The position numbers and the translations under genes were made by a program. The notes under the pieces were generated by a model. That model was given only the letters and a program-made list of their open reading frames with translations. It was not told the origin of the DNA and searched no databases. From Rhizomonospora bruguierae (lineage in GTDB: Bacteria; Actinomycetota; Actinomycetes; Mycobacteriales; Micromonosporaceae), in assembly GCF_018397995.1 (NCBI RefSeq), contig NZ_BBQH01000010.1, positions 105,656 through 169,655 on the forward strand: a stretch of 64,000 nt of DNA. Reading direction: 5' to 3'. This document shows positions 1 to 8,162 of this stretch, piece after piece (the first letter of the stretch is position 1; each line of letters starts with the position of its first letter).

Positions 1-213
1 CTCGCTCCGCTGCGCGCCCGCCACACCGTCGTCACGGTGCCGACCGAGGGCCTGGACGCGGCGCTGCGCGCGCTGCCGGTGAAGCTGTCGACGATGGGCC
101 GCGACCTGGACGCCGACCACGCCTACTTCCTCGCCGCCGCGGCCGCGGGCCGCCACGCCGCCCGCCCCGGCGCCACCCCACCCGCGGCCAGCTCGCCACC
201 GGGTGCCGGCTGA
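1..213 (+). CDS. DUF3866 family protein, C-terminal part
   Basis: An open frame enters from the left edge and stops with TGA at 211-213, giving about 70 residues. The segment LSTMGRDLDADHAYFLAAAA, followed by GRHAA, resembles the C-terminal end of DUF3866 proteins as I recall them; these are often found beside actinobacterial proteasome genes. The last 20 residues are low-complexity Ala/Pro. No function is known for the family. It is convergent with pafA. The start and most of the gene lie outside the window, so the assignment rests on a short tail. Confidence 0.6.
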   Translation, partial: LAPLRARHTVVTVPTEGLDAALRALPVKLSTMGRDLDADHAYFLAAAAAGRHAARPGATPPAASSPPGAG

Positions 214-263
214 CGCTACCCGGCCTGCTCCCCGTTCAGGTTGAGGACCGCGGCCGGCGAAAC

Positions 264-295
264 CCACCTCCGCGCCCCCGCGGCGTCGTAGGTGG
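264..295. terminator. Bulged hairpin between DUF3866 gene and pafA
   Basis: CCACCT (264-269) pairs with AGGTGG (290-295), and CCGCG (270-274) pairs with CGCGG (279-283), with a six-base bulge on the right side. It lies between two convergent genes. There is no T-run, which is usual for high-GC actinobacterial terminators. Confidence 0.45.
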
Positions 296-311
296 CGACC
301 GCCGCCCACCC

Positions 312-1670
312 CTACATGCTGGCGATCAGGCGCTCCACCCGCTCGTCGTACGCCCGGAACGGGTCCTTGCACAGGACCGTCCGCTGCGCCTGGTCGTTCA
401 GCTTCAGGTGGACCCAGTCCACGGTGAAGTCGCGCCGCTTGTCCTGGGCGTGGCGGATGAACTCGCCGCGCAGCCGGGCCCGGGTGGTCTGCGGCGGGGT
501 CTCCTTGGCCTCGAAGATCTCCAGGTCGCTGGCCACCCGGTCGACCTGCCCGCGCCGCTCCATCAGTGCGTACAGCCCCCGGCCGCGGCGCAGGTCGTGG
601 TACGCGAGGTCCATCTGTGCCACCCGGGGGTGGGCCATCGTCAGGTCGTGCTTGGCGGCGTAGCGCTCGATGAGCTTGAGCTTGGCGACCCAGTCGATCT
701 CCCGGGCGACCGGCTCCAGGTCACCGTTCTCCACCGCGGCCAGCACCCGGCCCCATAGCTCGACGACCCGCTTGGCCGTCTGGTCGCCGCCCCGGCGCTC
801 GACGAACTCGCTGGCCCTGGCGAAGTACTCCTGCTGGATCTCCAGGGCGCTGGCCTCCTTGCCGGAGGCGAGCCGGACCTTGCGCCGGCCGGTGATGTCG
901 TGGGAGACCTCCCGGATGGCCCGGATCGGGTTCTCCAGGGAGAGGTCCCGCATGACGACCCCCGCCTCGATCATGCGCAGCACGATGTCCGCGCTGCCGA
1001 CCTTGAGCAGGGTGGTGACCTCGTTCATGTTGGAATCGCCGACGATCACGTGCAGGCGGCGGTAGCGCTCGGCGTCGGCGTGCGGCTCGTCCCGGGTGTT
1101 GATGATCGGGCGGGAGCGGGTGGTGGCCGAGGAGACGCCCTCCCAGATGTGCTCGGCGCGCTGGGAGAGGCAGTAGACGGCGCCGCGCGGGGTCTGCAGC
1201 ACCTTGCCGGCGCCGCAGATGAGCTGCCGGGTGACCAGGAACGGGATCAGCACGTCGGCCAGCCGGCCGAACTCGCCGTGCCGGGAGACCAGGTAGTTCT
1301 CGTGGCAGCCGTACGAGTTGCCGGCCGAGTCGGTGTTGTTCTTGAACAGGTAGATCTCGCCGGCGATGCCCTCGTCGTGCAGCCGCTTCTCGGCGTCGAC
1401 CAGCAGCCCTTCGAGGATCCGCTCGCCGGCGCGGTCGTGCGCGACCAGGTCGATGACCGAGTCACACTCCGGGGTGGCGTACTCGGGGTGGGAGCCGACG
1501 TCCAGGTAGAGGCGGGCGCCGTTGCGCAGGAACACGTTGCTGGACCGGCCCCACGAGACGACCCGGCGGAACAGGTACCGCGCCACCTCGTCCGGCGACA
1601 GCCGGCGCTGCCCGCGGTAGGTGCAGGTGACCCCGTATTCGGTTTCGAGACCGAAAATGCGCCGCTCCAT
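312..1670 (-). CDS. pafA: Pup--protein ligase PafA
   Basis: Attaches the C-terminal Glu of Pup to lysines of target proteins using ATP, marking them for the proteasome. The 452 residues match the usual length. The ETEYGV motif near residue 9 belongs to the nucleotide site, and [11 protein letters not shown] places the catalytic-base Asp at residue 57. FKNNTDS and [18 protein letters not shown] are shared with Dop, but the Dop loop is absent, which separates ligase from depupylase. The ATG has no Shine-Dalgarno sequence; TAGTGT ends six bases before it, suggesting a leaderless mRNA. It stands apart from prcBA-pup-dop, separated by a sugar cassette. Confidence 0.97.
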   Translation of the reverse strand: MERRIFGLETEYGVTCTYRGQRRLSPDEVARYLFRRVVSWGRSSNVFLRNGARLYLDVGSHPEYATPECDSVIDLVAHDRAGERILEGLLVDAEKRLHDEGIAGEIYLFKNNTDSAGNSYGCHENYLVSRHGEFGRLADVLIPFLVTRQLICGAGKVLQTPRGAVYCLSQRAEHIWEGVSSATTRSRPIINTRDEPHADAERYRRLHVIVGDSNMNEVTTLLKVGSADIVLRMIEAGVVMRDLSLENPIRAIREVSHDITGRRKVRLASGKEASALEIQQEYFARASEFVERRGGDQTAKRVVELWGRVLAAVENGDLEPVAREIDWVAKLKLIERYAAKHDLTMAHPRVAQMDLAYHDLRRGRGLYALMERRGQVDRVASDLEIFEAKETPPQTTRARLRGEFIRHAQDKRRDFTVDWVHLKLNDQAQRTVLCKDPFRAYDERVERLIASM

Positions 1671-1728
1671 GACAGAACACTAACCGTCCCGGCCGGTTCC
1701 GGTCACGACCGCGCGCCGGAATCCGCCG

Positions 1729-2346
1729 CTACCGGTCAACGCCGCCGGGAAGACTCCCGAGGCTTTCCGTGTAGGCCAGGCAGGCGCCGTACTCGGGCAG
1801 CAGGCCGGCGGCGCGGACCTCGGCGAACCCGGGCGCGGCAGCGTCCCGGTCGGACAGCAGGGGCCGCTCGATCGGCCATTCGATGCCCAGCTCCGGGTCC
1901 AGCGGGTTCACCGTGTGCTCGCCGGTCGGGTTGTACGTGGTGGAGCACAGGTAGCTCAGCGTGGCGTCGTCGGTCAGCGCGCAGAACCCGTGCCCCAGAC
2001 CTTCGGCGATGTACACCGCCTTGCGGTCCACGTCGTCGAGGCGGACCGCCTCCCAACGGCCGAAGGTGGGCGAGCCGACCCGGATGTCCACGATCACGTC
2101 GAGCACCGCGCCGCGCGCGCAGGTGGCGTACTTGGCCTGGCCGGGCGGCACGTCGGCGAAGTGGATGCCGCGCACCACGCCGCGCGCCGAGATCGACAGG
2201 TTCGCCTGGGCCAGCCGCAGCGGGTGGCCGACCGCCTCGGCCAGCCGGTCGTACCGGTACGCCTCGAGGAACGTGCCGCGGGTGTCGCCGTGCTGCTGCG
2301 GCGTGATCTCCCAGGCGCCCTCGACGCCGAGCTGTCGGATCTTCAT
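1729..2346 (-). CDS. rmlC: dTDP-4-dehydrorhamnose 3,5-epimerase
   Basis: Converts dTDP-4-keto-6-deoxyglucose to dTDP-4-keto-L-rhamnose, third step of dTDP-L-rhamnose synthesis. The 205-residue protein is a cupin with RGIHF carrying the catalytic His region, GAVLDVIVDIR, GLGHGFCAL and the C-terminal NPLDPELGIEWP stretch of RmlC. The chosen ATG overlaps the stop of the upstream methyltransferase by four bases (ATGA), so the two are translationally coupled. The longer frame upstream is that methyltransferase in another phase. The protein could act on a related keto sugar, but all four rml genes are present here. Confidence 0.93.
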   Translation of the reverse strand: MKIRQLGVEGAWEITPQQHGDTRGTFLEAYRYDRLAEAVGHPLRLAQANLSISARGVVRGIHFADVPPGQAKYATCARGAVLDVIVDIRVGSPTFGRWEAVRLDDVDRKAVYIAEGLGHGFCALTDDATLSYLCSTTYNPTGEHTVNPLDPELGIEWPIERPLLSDRDAAAPGFAEVRAAGLLPEYGACLAYTESLGSLPGGVDR

Positions 2347-2945
2347 AACCGTGCCACCGTCACGAACTCGTTGTACGCGAAAACCCTGCCCGCCGCGCGG
2401 GGAAACGGGAACGAGTACTGCTTCTCGACGGTCAGCCCGAGTTCCTCGCAGAGCTGGGCGGCCTCGGCGAAGCCCACCCAGCGCACATGGGTGACGTCGC
2501 TGGCGTAGCCGCGCTCCTGCGGGGTGATGAACACGGTCCGGCCGCCGGGGCGCACGCACGGCAGGTACGACTTGACCACCTCGCGGGCCTGCCCGGCGGG
2601 CAGGTGCTCGAGCAGGTGGGCGGCGAGCATCGCGTCGAACGCGCCGGGTGCGGCGTGCCCGTCCCGGAAGAACTCCTCGCTGGTGTAGGCGACCAGGCCG
2701 CGGGCCCGGCAGGTGTCGATGGAGCTGGGGTTGTGGTCGACCCCGACCCCGTTGCCGCCGAGGTGCGCCAGGTTGCGCCCGATGCCGCAGCCGACGTCCA
2801 GGGTGCGGCCCAGGTTCAGCCGCCGGATGTTCCACCGGTAGGGCGCCTGCACGTCCAGGACCCGCTTCCACCGGGCGCCGGAGAGGCGCCGGAGGCGATC
2901 GGTGTAGTCGACACCCTCGGTGCCGGGGGAATCCGTCGGGGGCAC
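2343..2945 (-). CDS. Class I SAM-dependent methyltransferase
   Basis: A 200-residue Rossmann-fold methyltransferase. LDVGCGIGRNL near residue 48 is the SAM-binding glycine loop, GVDHN supplies motif II, and AHLLEHLP looks like the post-motif region of small-molecule methyltransferases. The GTG start lies ten bases after the rmlA stop, and TAGGCT, which includes the rmlA stop codon, ends six bases before it, so a leaderless internal promoter is possible. It overlaps rmlC by four bases. Its place between rmlA and rmlC suggests it methylates a sugar or glycolipid of this pathway; the substrate is unknown. Confidence 0.85.
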   Translation of the reverse strand: MPPTDSPGTEGVDYTDRLRRLSGARWKRVLDVQAPYRWNIRRLNLGRTLDVGCGIGRNLAHLGGNGVGVDHNPSSIDTCRARGLVAYTSEEFFRDGHAAPGAFDAMLAAHLLEHLPAGQAREVVKSYLPCVRPGGRTVFITPQERGYASDVTHVRWVGFAEAAQLCEELGLTVEKQYSFPFPRAAGRVFAYNEFVTVARL

Positions 2946-2954
2946 CGGGGCAGC

Positions 2955-3824
2955 CTACTCGACATCGTCGAGCAGCCGGAGCAGGTAGTCGCCGTAGCCG
3001 CTCTTGGTCAACGGCTCGGCCAGCGCCCGCAGCTGAGCGTCGTCGATGAAGCCGGCCCGCCAGGCCGCCTCCTCCACGCAGCCGATCTTCAGCCCCTGCC
3101 GCTCCTCGATGACCCGCACGTACTCGGCGGCCTGCATCATCGAGGCGAACGTGCCGGTGTCCAGCCAGGCGGTGCCCCGGTCCAGCACGGTCACGGTCAG
3201 CTCGCCGGCCTCCCGGTACGCCTCGTTGACCGCGGTGATCTCCAGTTCGCCGCGGTCGCTGGGCTTCAGCTCGCGGGCGATGTCGACCACCCGGCGGTCG
3301 TAGAAGTACAGCCCCGGCACGGCGTACCGGGACTTGGGCCGGGCCGGCTTCTCCTCGATCGACAGGACCCTGCCCTCGTCGTCGAAGTCCACGACGCCGT
3401 ACGCCTCGGGGTTGGCGACCTGGTACGCGAAGACCCGGCCGCCGGTCAGCTCGGTGCCCTCGTTGAGCTGCCGGCCCAGGCCCACCCCGTGGAAGATGTT
3501 GTCGCCGAGCACCAGGGCCACGGACGAGTCACCGACGAAGTCGCCGCCCAGCACGAACGCCTGGGCGATCCCCTCCGGCCGCGGTTGCGCCACGTAATCA
3601 ATCGAGATGCCCCACTGGCTCCCGTCGCCGAGCAGCCGGCGGAACTGCGCCTGGTCCTCCGGGGTGGTGATCACCAGTACCTCGCGCACCCCGGCCATCA
3701 GCAGGGTGGTCAGCGGGTAGTACACCATGGGCTTGTCAAAGACCGGCATGAGCTGCTTGGAGACGGCCCGGGTGATCGGCCAGAGCCGGGAGCCGGTGCC
3801 GCCCGCGAGAAGGATGCCACGCAC
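2955..3824 (-). CDS. rmlA: Glucose-1-phosphate thymidylyltransferase
   Basis: Makes dTDP-glucose from dTTP and glucose-1-phosphate, first step of dTDP-rhamnose synthesis. The 289 residues are the usual length. [14 protein letters not shown] at the N-terminus is the nucleotidyltransferase signature, followed by [22 protein letters not shown] and AWLDTGT, all characteristic of RmlA. The start is GTG; TAGTCT ends exactly six bases upstream and no Shine-Dalgarno sequence is present, so transcription is probably leaderless. It is divergent from rmlB across 71 bases. Confidence 0.96.
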   Translation of the reverse strand: MRGILLAGGTGSRLWPITRAVSKQLMPVFDKPMVYYPLTTLLMAGVREVLVITTPEDQAQFRRLLGDGSQWGISIDYVAQPRPEGIAQAFVLGGDFVGDSSVALVLGDNIFHGVGLGRQLNEGTELTGGRVFAYQVANPEAYGVVDFDDEGRVLSIEEKPARPKSRYAVPGLYFYDRRVVDIARELKPSDRGELEITAVNEAYREAGELTVTVLDRGTAWLDTGTFASMMQAAEYVRVIEERQGLKIGCVEEAAWRAGFIDDAQLRALAEPLTKSGYGDYLLRLLDDVE

Positions 3825-3836
3825 CCGAGAAGACTA

Positions 3837-3865
3837 CCGGCAGCGGCCGCGCCGGCAGCGGCCGC
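3837..3865. repeat. Two 14-bp direct repeats in the rmlA/rmlB promoter region
   Basis: CCGGCAGCGGCCGC occurs at 3837-3850 and again at 3852-3865, a 15-bp period. Each copy contains the palindrome GCGGCCGC. The pair lies in the short divergent region between two start codons, so it could be a regulator site or simple G+C-rich duplication. Confidence 0.5.
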
Positions 3866-3880
3866 CGCCGCCCGCTCGAC

Positions 3881-3886
3881 TACACT
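3881..3886 (+). promoter_or_regulatory. Candidate -10 box of rmlB
   Basis: TACACT fits the actinobacterial TANNNT -10 pattern and ends nine bases before the rmlB GTG. No convincing -35 or Shine-Dalgarno sequence is seen, so the mRNA may have almost no leader. Confidence 0.45.
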
Positions 3887-3895
3887 GCGTGCCTC

Positions 3896-4888
3896 GTGAG
3901 GCTTCTCGTCACCGGCGGCGCCGGGTTCATCGGTTCGCAGTACGTGCGCACCCTGCTGTCCGGCGGTTACGGCGCCGAGGCGGCCAGCGCGGTCACGGTC
4001 CTGGACGCGCTCACCTACTCGGGCAACCGGGCGAATCTGGCGCCGGTCGTGGCCGATCCCCGGCTCACCTTCGTGCACGGGGACATCACCAACGCCGTGC
4101 TGGTGGACGACCTGATGCCGGGCCAAGACGCGGTGGTGCACTTCGCCGCCGAGTCGCACGTCGACCGGTCCATCCTCGGCGCGGCCCCGTTCGTCACCAC
4201 GAACGTGCTCGGCACCCAGGTGCTGCTGGACGCGGCGCTGCGGCACGGCGTCGGCCGGTTCCTGCACGTGTCCACCGACGAGGTGTACGGCTCGATCGAG
4301 AGCGGCTCGTGGACGGAGGAGTGGCCGCTGGCGCCGAACTCGCCGTACTCGGCCGCGAAGGCCGGCTCGGACCTGATCGCGCTGGCGTACCACCGCACCC
4401 ACGCGCTGGACGTGGTCGTCACCCGCTGCTCGAACAACTACGGTCCGTACCAGTTCCCGGAGAAGGTCATCCCGCTGTTCGTCACGAACCTGCTGGCCGG
4501 GCTGAAGGTCCCGCTGTACGGCGACGGCGGCAACATCCGGGACTGGCTGCACGTGGCCGACCACTGCACCGGCATCCAGCTGGCGCTGACCAAGGGGCGG
4601 GCCGGCGAGGTCTACCACATCGGCGGCGGCACGGAACTGACCAACCTCGAACTGACCCAGCGCCTGGTCGAGGCGTGCGGGGCCACGTGGGAGGCGGTGG
4701 AGCGGGTGCCCGACCGCAAGGGCCACGACCGCCGGTACTCGCTGGACATCACGAAGATCTCGCGCGAGCTGGGGTACGTCCCGTCGGTCGACCTGGACCG
4801 CGGCCTGGCGGAGACGGTCGCCTGGTACCGGGAGAACCGGTCGTGGTGGGAGCCGCTGCGGGCCGGGGTTGCGCTGGCCGAGGGATGA
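3896..4888 (+). CDS. rmlB: dTDP-glucose 4,6-dehydratase
   Basis: Converts dTDP-glucose to dTDP-4-keto-6-deoxyglucose. The 330-residue short-chain dehydrogenase begins with the NAD-binding motif VTGGAGFIGSQYV and has LDALTYSGN, HFAAESHVDRSI and the STDEVYGS segment with its catalytic Thr-Asp-Glu. The YSAAKAGSD segment holds the Tyr-x3-Lys pair, and SNNYGPYQFPEK is typical of RmlB. The GTG start follows a -10-like TACACT. The stop overlaps the rmlD ATG (ATGA), so rmlB and rmlD are coupled. Confidence 0.96.
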   Translation: MRLLVTGGAGFIGSQYVRTLLSGGYGAEAASAVTVLDALTYSGNRANLAPVVADPRLTFVHGDITNAVLVDDLMPGQDAVVHFAAESHVDRSILGAAPFVTTNVLGTQVLLDAALRHGVGRFLHVSTDEVYGSIESGSWTEEWPLAPNSPYSAAKAGSDLIALAYHRTHALDVVVTRCSNNYGPYQFPEKVIPLFVTNLLAGLKVPLYGDGGNIRDWLHVADHCTGIQLALTKGRAGEVYHIGGGTELTNLELTQRLVEACGATWEAVERVPDRKGHDRRYSLDITKISRELGYVPSVDLDRGLAETVAWYRENRSWWEPLRAGVALAEG

Positions 4889-5763
4889 ACTGGCTGATCA
4901 CCGGCGCGGGCGGGATGCTCGGCCGGGACCTGCGGGCGGTGCTCGCCGGAGCGGGCGAGGCGGTAACCGCGCCGACCCGGGCCGAGCTGGACATCACGGA
5001 CCCGGCCGCGCTGCGCGCCGCGGTCGCCGGCCACGACGTGGTGCTCAACGCCGCCGCCTGGACGGACGTGGACGCCGCGGAGACCGCCGAGGCGGCGGCC
5101 ACGGCGGTGAACGGCGACGCGGTCGCGGCGCTGGCGCAGGCGTGCGCCGCCGGGGGCGCCGTCCTGCTACACCCCTCCACCGACTACGTCTTTCCGGGTG
5201 ACGGCGCCACCCCGTACGCCGAGGACGCGCCCACCGATCCGATCAACGCGTACGGGCGCGGCAAGCTGGCCGGGGAGCGGGCGGTGCTGTCGATCCTGCC
5301 GGAGACGGGGTACGTGGTGCGCACCGCGTGGCTGTACGGCGAACACGGCAAGAACTTTGTGCAGACCATGCTCGCCCTGGCCGCCCGGCGGGAGACCCTG
5401 GACGTGGTTGACGACCAGCGCGGCCAGCCCACCTGGTCGTACGCGCTGGCCCGGCAGCTGGTGGCGCTGGCCGGTTCGGGCGCGCCGGCGGGCGTCTACC
5501 ACGGCACCGCGGCCGGCGAGACCACCTGGTACGGGCTGGCCCGGGCGGTGTTCGCCGCGGCCGGTCTGGACCCGGAGCGGGTGCGGCCCACCACGAGCGA
5601 TCGGTTCCCCCGGCCGGCGCGCCGCCCGGCGTACAGTGTGCTCGGCCACGACCGGTGGGCGGGTTCCGGCGTCCCGGTGCAGCCGGACTGGCGGGACCAA
5701 CTCGCCGAGGCGCTGGGCCGGCCCGGGTTCCGTGCCCTGTTCCCCTCCGGAGATGTGCAGTGA
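4885..5763 (+). CDS. rmlD: dTDP-4-dehydrorhamnose reductase
   Basis: Performs the last, NADPH-dependent reduction to dTDP-L-rhamnose. The 292-residue protein has the shortened nucleotide motif ITGAGGMLGRDL, NAAAWTDVDAAE, STDYVFPGDG, the catalytic Tyr-x3-Lys in INAYGRGKLAGE, and RTAWLYGEHGKNFV, all diagnostic of RmlD. It overlaps rmlB and the following DUF2304 gene by four bases each, indicating one tightly coupled operon running to 9187. Confidence 0.95.
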   Translation: MNWLITGAGGMLGRDLRAVLAGAGEAVTAPTRAELDITDPAALRAAVAGHDVVLNAAAWTDVDAAETAEAAATAVNGDAVAALAQACAAGGAVLLHPSTDYVFPGDGATPYAEDAPTDPINAYGRGKLAGERAVLSILPETGYVVRTAWLYGEHGKNFVQTMLALAARRETLDVVDDQRGQPTWSYALARQLVALAGSGAPAGVYHGTAAGETTWYGLARAVFAAAGLDPERVRPTTSDRFPRPARRPAYSVLGHDRWAGSGVPVQPDWRDQLAEALGRPGFRALFPSGDVQ

Positions 5764-6194
5764 ACGTCCGGCTCACGATCCTCACCGCGTGCATCGGTCT
5801 CGTCGTGCTCGCGGTCATCCTCGAGTTGCTGCGCCGCCGGCAGCTGCGGGAGAAGTACGCGCTGCTCTGGCTCGGCACGCTCGTGGTGATCATCCCGCTG
5901 GCGGTCTTCCCGGGCCTGCTGGACAACCTCGCCGGCCGGGTCGGGATCGCTTCCGGCGTGAGTCTGGTGCTGTTCCTGGGTATCGTCTTTCTGCTTCTCG
6001 TCTGCGTGCACCTGAGCTGGGAGGTCAGCCGGCTGGAGGAGGAGACCCGAACCCTCGCCGAGGACCTGGCGCTGCTGCGTACCGAGGCGATGGCGGCGAT
6101 CGCGCGGATCCAGGGACCGGGCGCCGCCGGGAAGAACGAGGATGTCCTGCACCGCACCGAGACCGAGGCAGGAACGCGTAATGATCAACAATAG
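5760..6194 (+). CDS. DUF2304 small membrane protein
   Basis: A 144-residue protein with three hydrophobic helices (about residues 5-24, 36-52, 62-82) followed by a charged, helical cytoplasmic tail. The pattern, with LREKYALLWL after the first helix, is that of DUF2304 proteins, which commonly sit beside GT2 glycosyltransferases acting on lipid-linked sugars; a role as a membrane partner is inferred. The GTG overlaps the rmlD stop (GTGA), preferred over an upstream in-frame start inside rmlD. Its end overlaps the next glycosyltransferase gene by 14 bases. Confidence 0.8.
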   Translation: MNVRLTILTACIGLVVLAVILELLRRRQLREKYALLWLGTLVVIIPLAVFPGLLDNLAGRVGIASGVSLVLFLGIVFLLLVCVHLSWEVSRLEEETRTLAEDLALLRTEAMAAIARIQGPGAAGKNEDVLHRTETEAGTRNDQQ

Positions 6195-6882
6195 CCGCGT
6201 GTTGATCGTCATCCCGGCGCTCAACGAGGCCGGGTCGATCGGCGACGTGGTGCGCGAGGTGCGCGGCGAACTGCCCACGGTCGACGTGCTCGTGGTGGAT
6301 GACGGCTCGACCGACGACACCGCCCGGCTGGCCGCCGCCGCCGGCGCGATCGTCGCCCGGCTGCCGTACAACCTGGGCGTGGGCGGCGCGATGCGGCTCG
6401 GCTACCGGTACGGCTACGAGCACGACTACGACGTGGTCATCCAGGTGGACGCGGACGGCCAGCACGACCCCCGGTACGTGCCGAAGCTGGTGGACGCGCT
6501 CAGCGAGGCCGACCTGGTGATCGGGGCGCGCTTCGCCGGGGAGGGCGACTACACGGTGGCCGGTCCGCGCCGCTGGGCGATGGCGATGCTCTCCTGGGTG
6601 CTGTCGCTGCTGGCACACACCCGGCTCACCGACACCACCTCCGGCTTCCGGGCCGCCAACCGCAGCGCCATCGAGATGTTCGCGTTCTGGTACCCCGTCG
6701 AGTATCTCGGCGACACCATCGAGACGCTGGTGCACGCCTGCCGCCGGGGGTACCGGGTGCGCCAGGTGCCGGTGGCGATGCGCAAGCGGATGGCGGGCAC
6801 ACCCAGCCACTCCCCGGTCAAGGCGATGATCTACCTGGGCCGGGCGTTCGCGGTCCTGACCCTGGCCATGATCCGCCGGTGA
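6181..6882 (+). CDS. GT2 glycosyltransferase, polyprenyl-phosphate sugar type
   Basis: A 233-residue GT-A glycosyltransferase with VIPALNEAGSIGDVV, VDDGSTDDTA and QVDADGQHDP, the last holding the DxD-type metal site, like dolichol/polyprenyl-phosphate mannosyltransferases. No C-terminal membrane helices follow, so it may rely on the DUF2304 neighbour for anchoring. The ATG at 6181 is preferred over an in-frame ATG at 6142 because it aligns with the family start and has AGGAA upstream. Its end overlaps the flippase gene by four bases. Confidence 0.88.
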   Translation: MINNSRVLIVIPALNEAGSIGDVVREVRGELPTVDVLVVDDGSTDDTARLAAAAGAIVARLPYNLGVGGAMRLGYRYGYEHDYDVVIQVDADGQHDPRYVPKLVDALSEADLVIGARFAGEGDYTVAGPRRWAMAMLSWVLSLLAHTRLTDTTSGFRAANRSAIEMFAFWYPVEYLGDTIETLVHACRRGYRVRQVPVAMRKRMAGTPSHSPVKAMIYLGRAFAVLTLAMIRR

Positions 6883-8162
6883 GGCGCCTGCTGCGGCTGC
6901 TCCCGCCGGGCACCGTCGCCGTCGGTGGTGGCCTCGCGGTGCTGGGCGTCGCCGCCTACGTGCACCTGGCCATCGCGGGGCACACCCTGGACCGCGCCGA
7001 CATGTCGTCGGTCTCGGTGCTCTGGTCCATCGTCTTCTCCATCGGGCCGGGCCTGTTCTTCCCCATCGAGCAGGAGCTCGCCCGCCTGGTCGCCGCCCGC
7101 CGGGTCGGCAACGAGCCGCCCGGCCCGGTGCTGCGGCGCGGCGCCACGCTCGCCGGTGGCCTGCTGATCGCGCTGATCGCGCTGACCGCCGCCGGCTCCC
7201 ACCCGCTCGCGGACCGGCTGTTCGGCGGCGATACCGGCCTGGTCTGGGCGCTGTGCGGCGCGTTCGTCGGCCTCGCCCTCGCGCACACCACCCGCGGTCT
7301 GCTCGCCGGCCTCGGCCACTTCGCCTGGTACGGGGTGCAACTCGGGGCGGACGGGGCGCTGCGCATCGGCATGGCGGCCGCGATCGGGGTGCTGGGCATC
7401 CGGTCGGCGCTCTGGTTCAGCCTGGTCCTGGTGTTCGCGCCGGTGGTCTCCGTGCTGGTGACCCTGCCGCCGGTGCGCCGGGCGATCGGGCCGGGCCGCC
7501 CCATCCCGTGGTCGGCGCTGGTCCGCGGCCTCGGCCTGCTGACCGTCTCCGCGCTGCTCGCCCAGCTCGTGGTGAACATCGCGGTGGTCAACGTGCGCCT
7601 GATCGCCCCGGGCGACGTGGTGGTCGCTGGGGCGCTGCTGTCGGCCCTGGTGCTGGTCCGGGTGCCGCTGTTCGTGTTCGCCTCGCTCCAGGCGTCGCTG
7701 CTGCCCGGGCTCGCCACGCTGGTCGCCTCCGGCGACCGGGCCGGCGCCCGCCGCCTGCTCGTCCGCGCCCTCGCCGTGGTCACCGCGCTCGGCGTCGCCG
7801 GCGGCACGGTGGCGGTCGCGCTCGGCCCGTGGCTGGTCCGCCTGCTGTTCGACGCCCCCGACGTGCTCACCGCCGCCGACTTCGCCTGGCTGGCGGGCGG
7901 CACCCTCGCGTACCTGTGGGCGATGGTGCTCGGCCAGGGGGTGCTGGCACAGAACCGGCACCGCGCCCAGGCGCTGGCGTGGGTGGTCGGCACCGCCGCG
8001 CTCGTCGCCGCCACCCTCGCCCCGCTCGGGGTCGCGCTGCGGGTCGAACTCGGGTACGCGGTCGGCTCGCTGGTCGTGGCCGTCGCCATGGCCTGGCTGC
8101 TGGCCCGCGCCACGCCCGCCGCCCGGTCGCCGGAGGTGCTCGCGGGTAGGGTTTCGGCATGA
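6879..8162 (+). CDS. Polysaccharide-biosynthesis flippase-like membrane protein
   Basis: A 427-residue, strongly hydrophobic protein with about twelve predicted helices and few charged loops, resembling MATE/MVF-type polysaccharide exporters (Wzx-like). FSIGPGLFFPIEQELARLVA near the N-terminus is the type of segment seen in such actinobacterial proteins. It probably moves a lipid-linked glycan across the membrane. The GTG start overlaps the preceding stop and its own stop overlaps the next ATG, so it is in the same coupled operon. The transported substrate cannot be read from the sequence. Confidence 0.75.
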   Translation: MRRLLRLLPPGTVAVGGGLAVLGVAAYVHLAIAGHTLDRADMSSVSVLWSIVFSIGPGLFFPIEQELARLVAARRVGNEPPGPVLRRGATLAGGLLIALIALTAAGSHPLADRLFGGDTGLVWALCGAFVGLALAHTTRGLLAGLGHFAWYGVQLGADGALRIGMAAAIGVLGIRSALWFSLVLVFAPVVSVLVTLPPVRRAIGPGRPIPWSALVRGLGLLTVSALLAQLVVNIAVVNVRLIAPGDVVVAGALLSALVLVRVPLFVFASLQASLLPGLATLVASGDRAGARRLLVRALAVVTALGVAGGTVAVALGPWLVRLLFDAPDVLTAADFAWLAGGTLAYLWAMVLGQGVLAQNRHRAQALAWVVGTAALVAATLAPLGVALRVELGYAVGSLVVAVAMAWLLARATPAARSPEVLAGRVSA

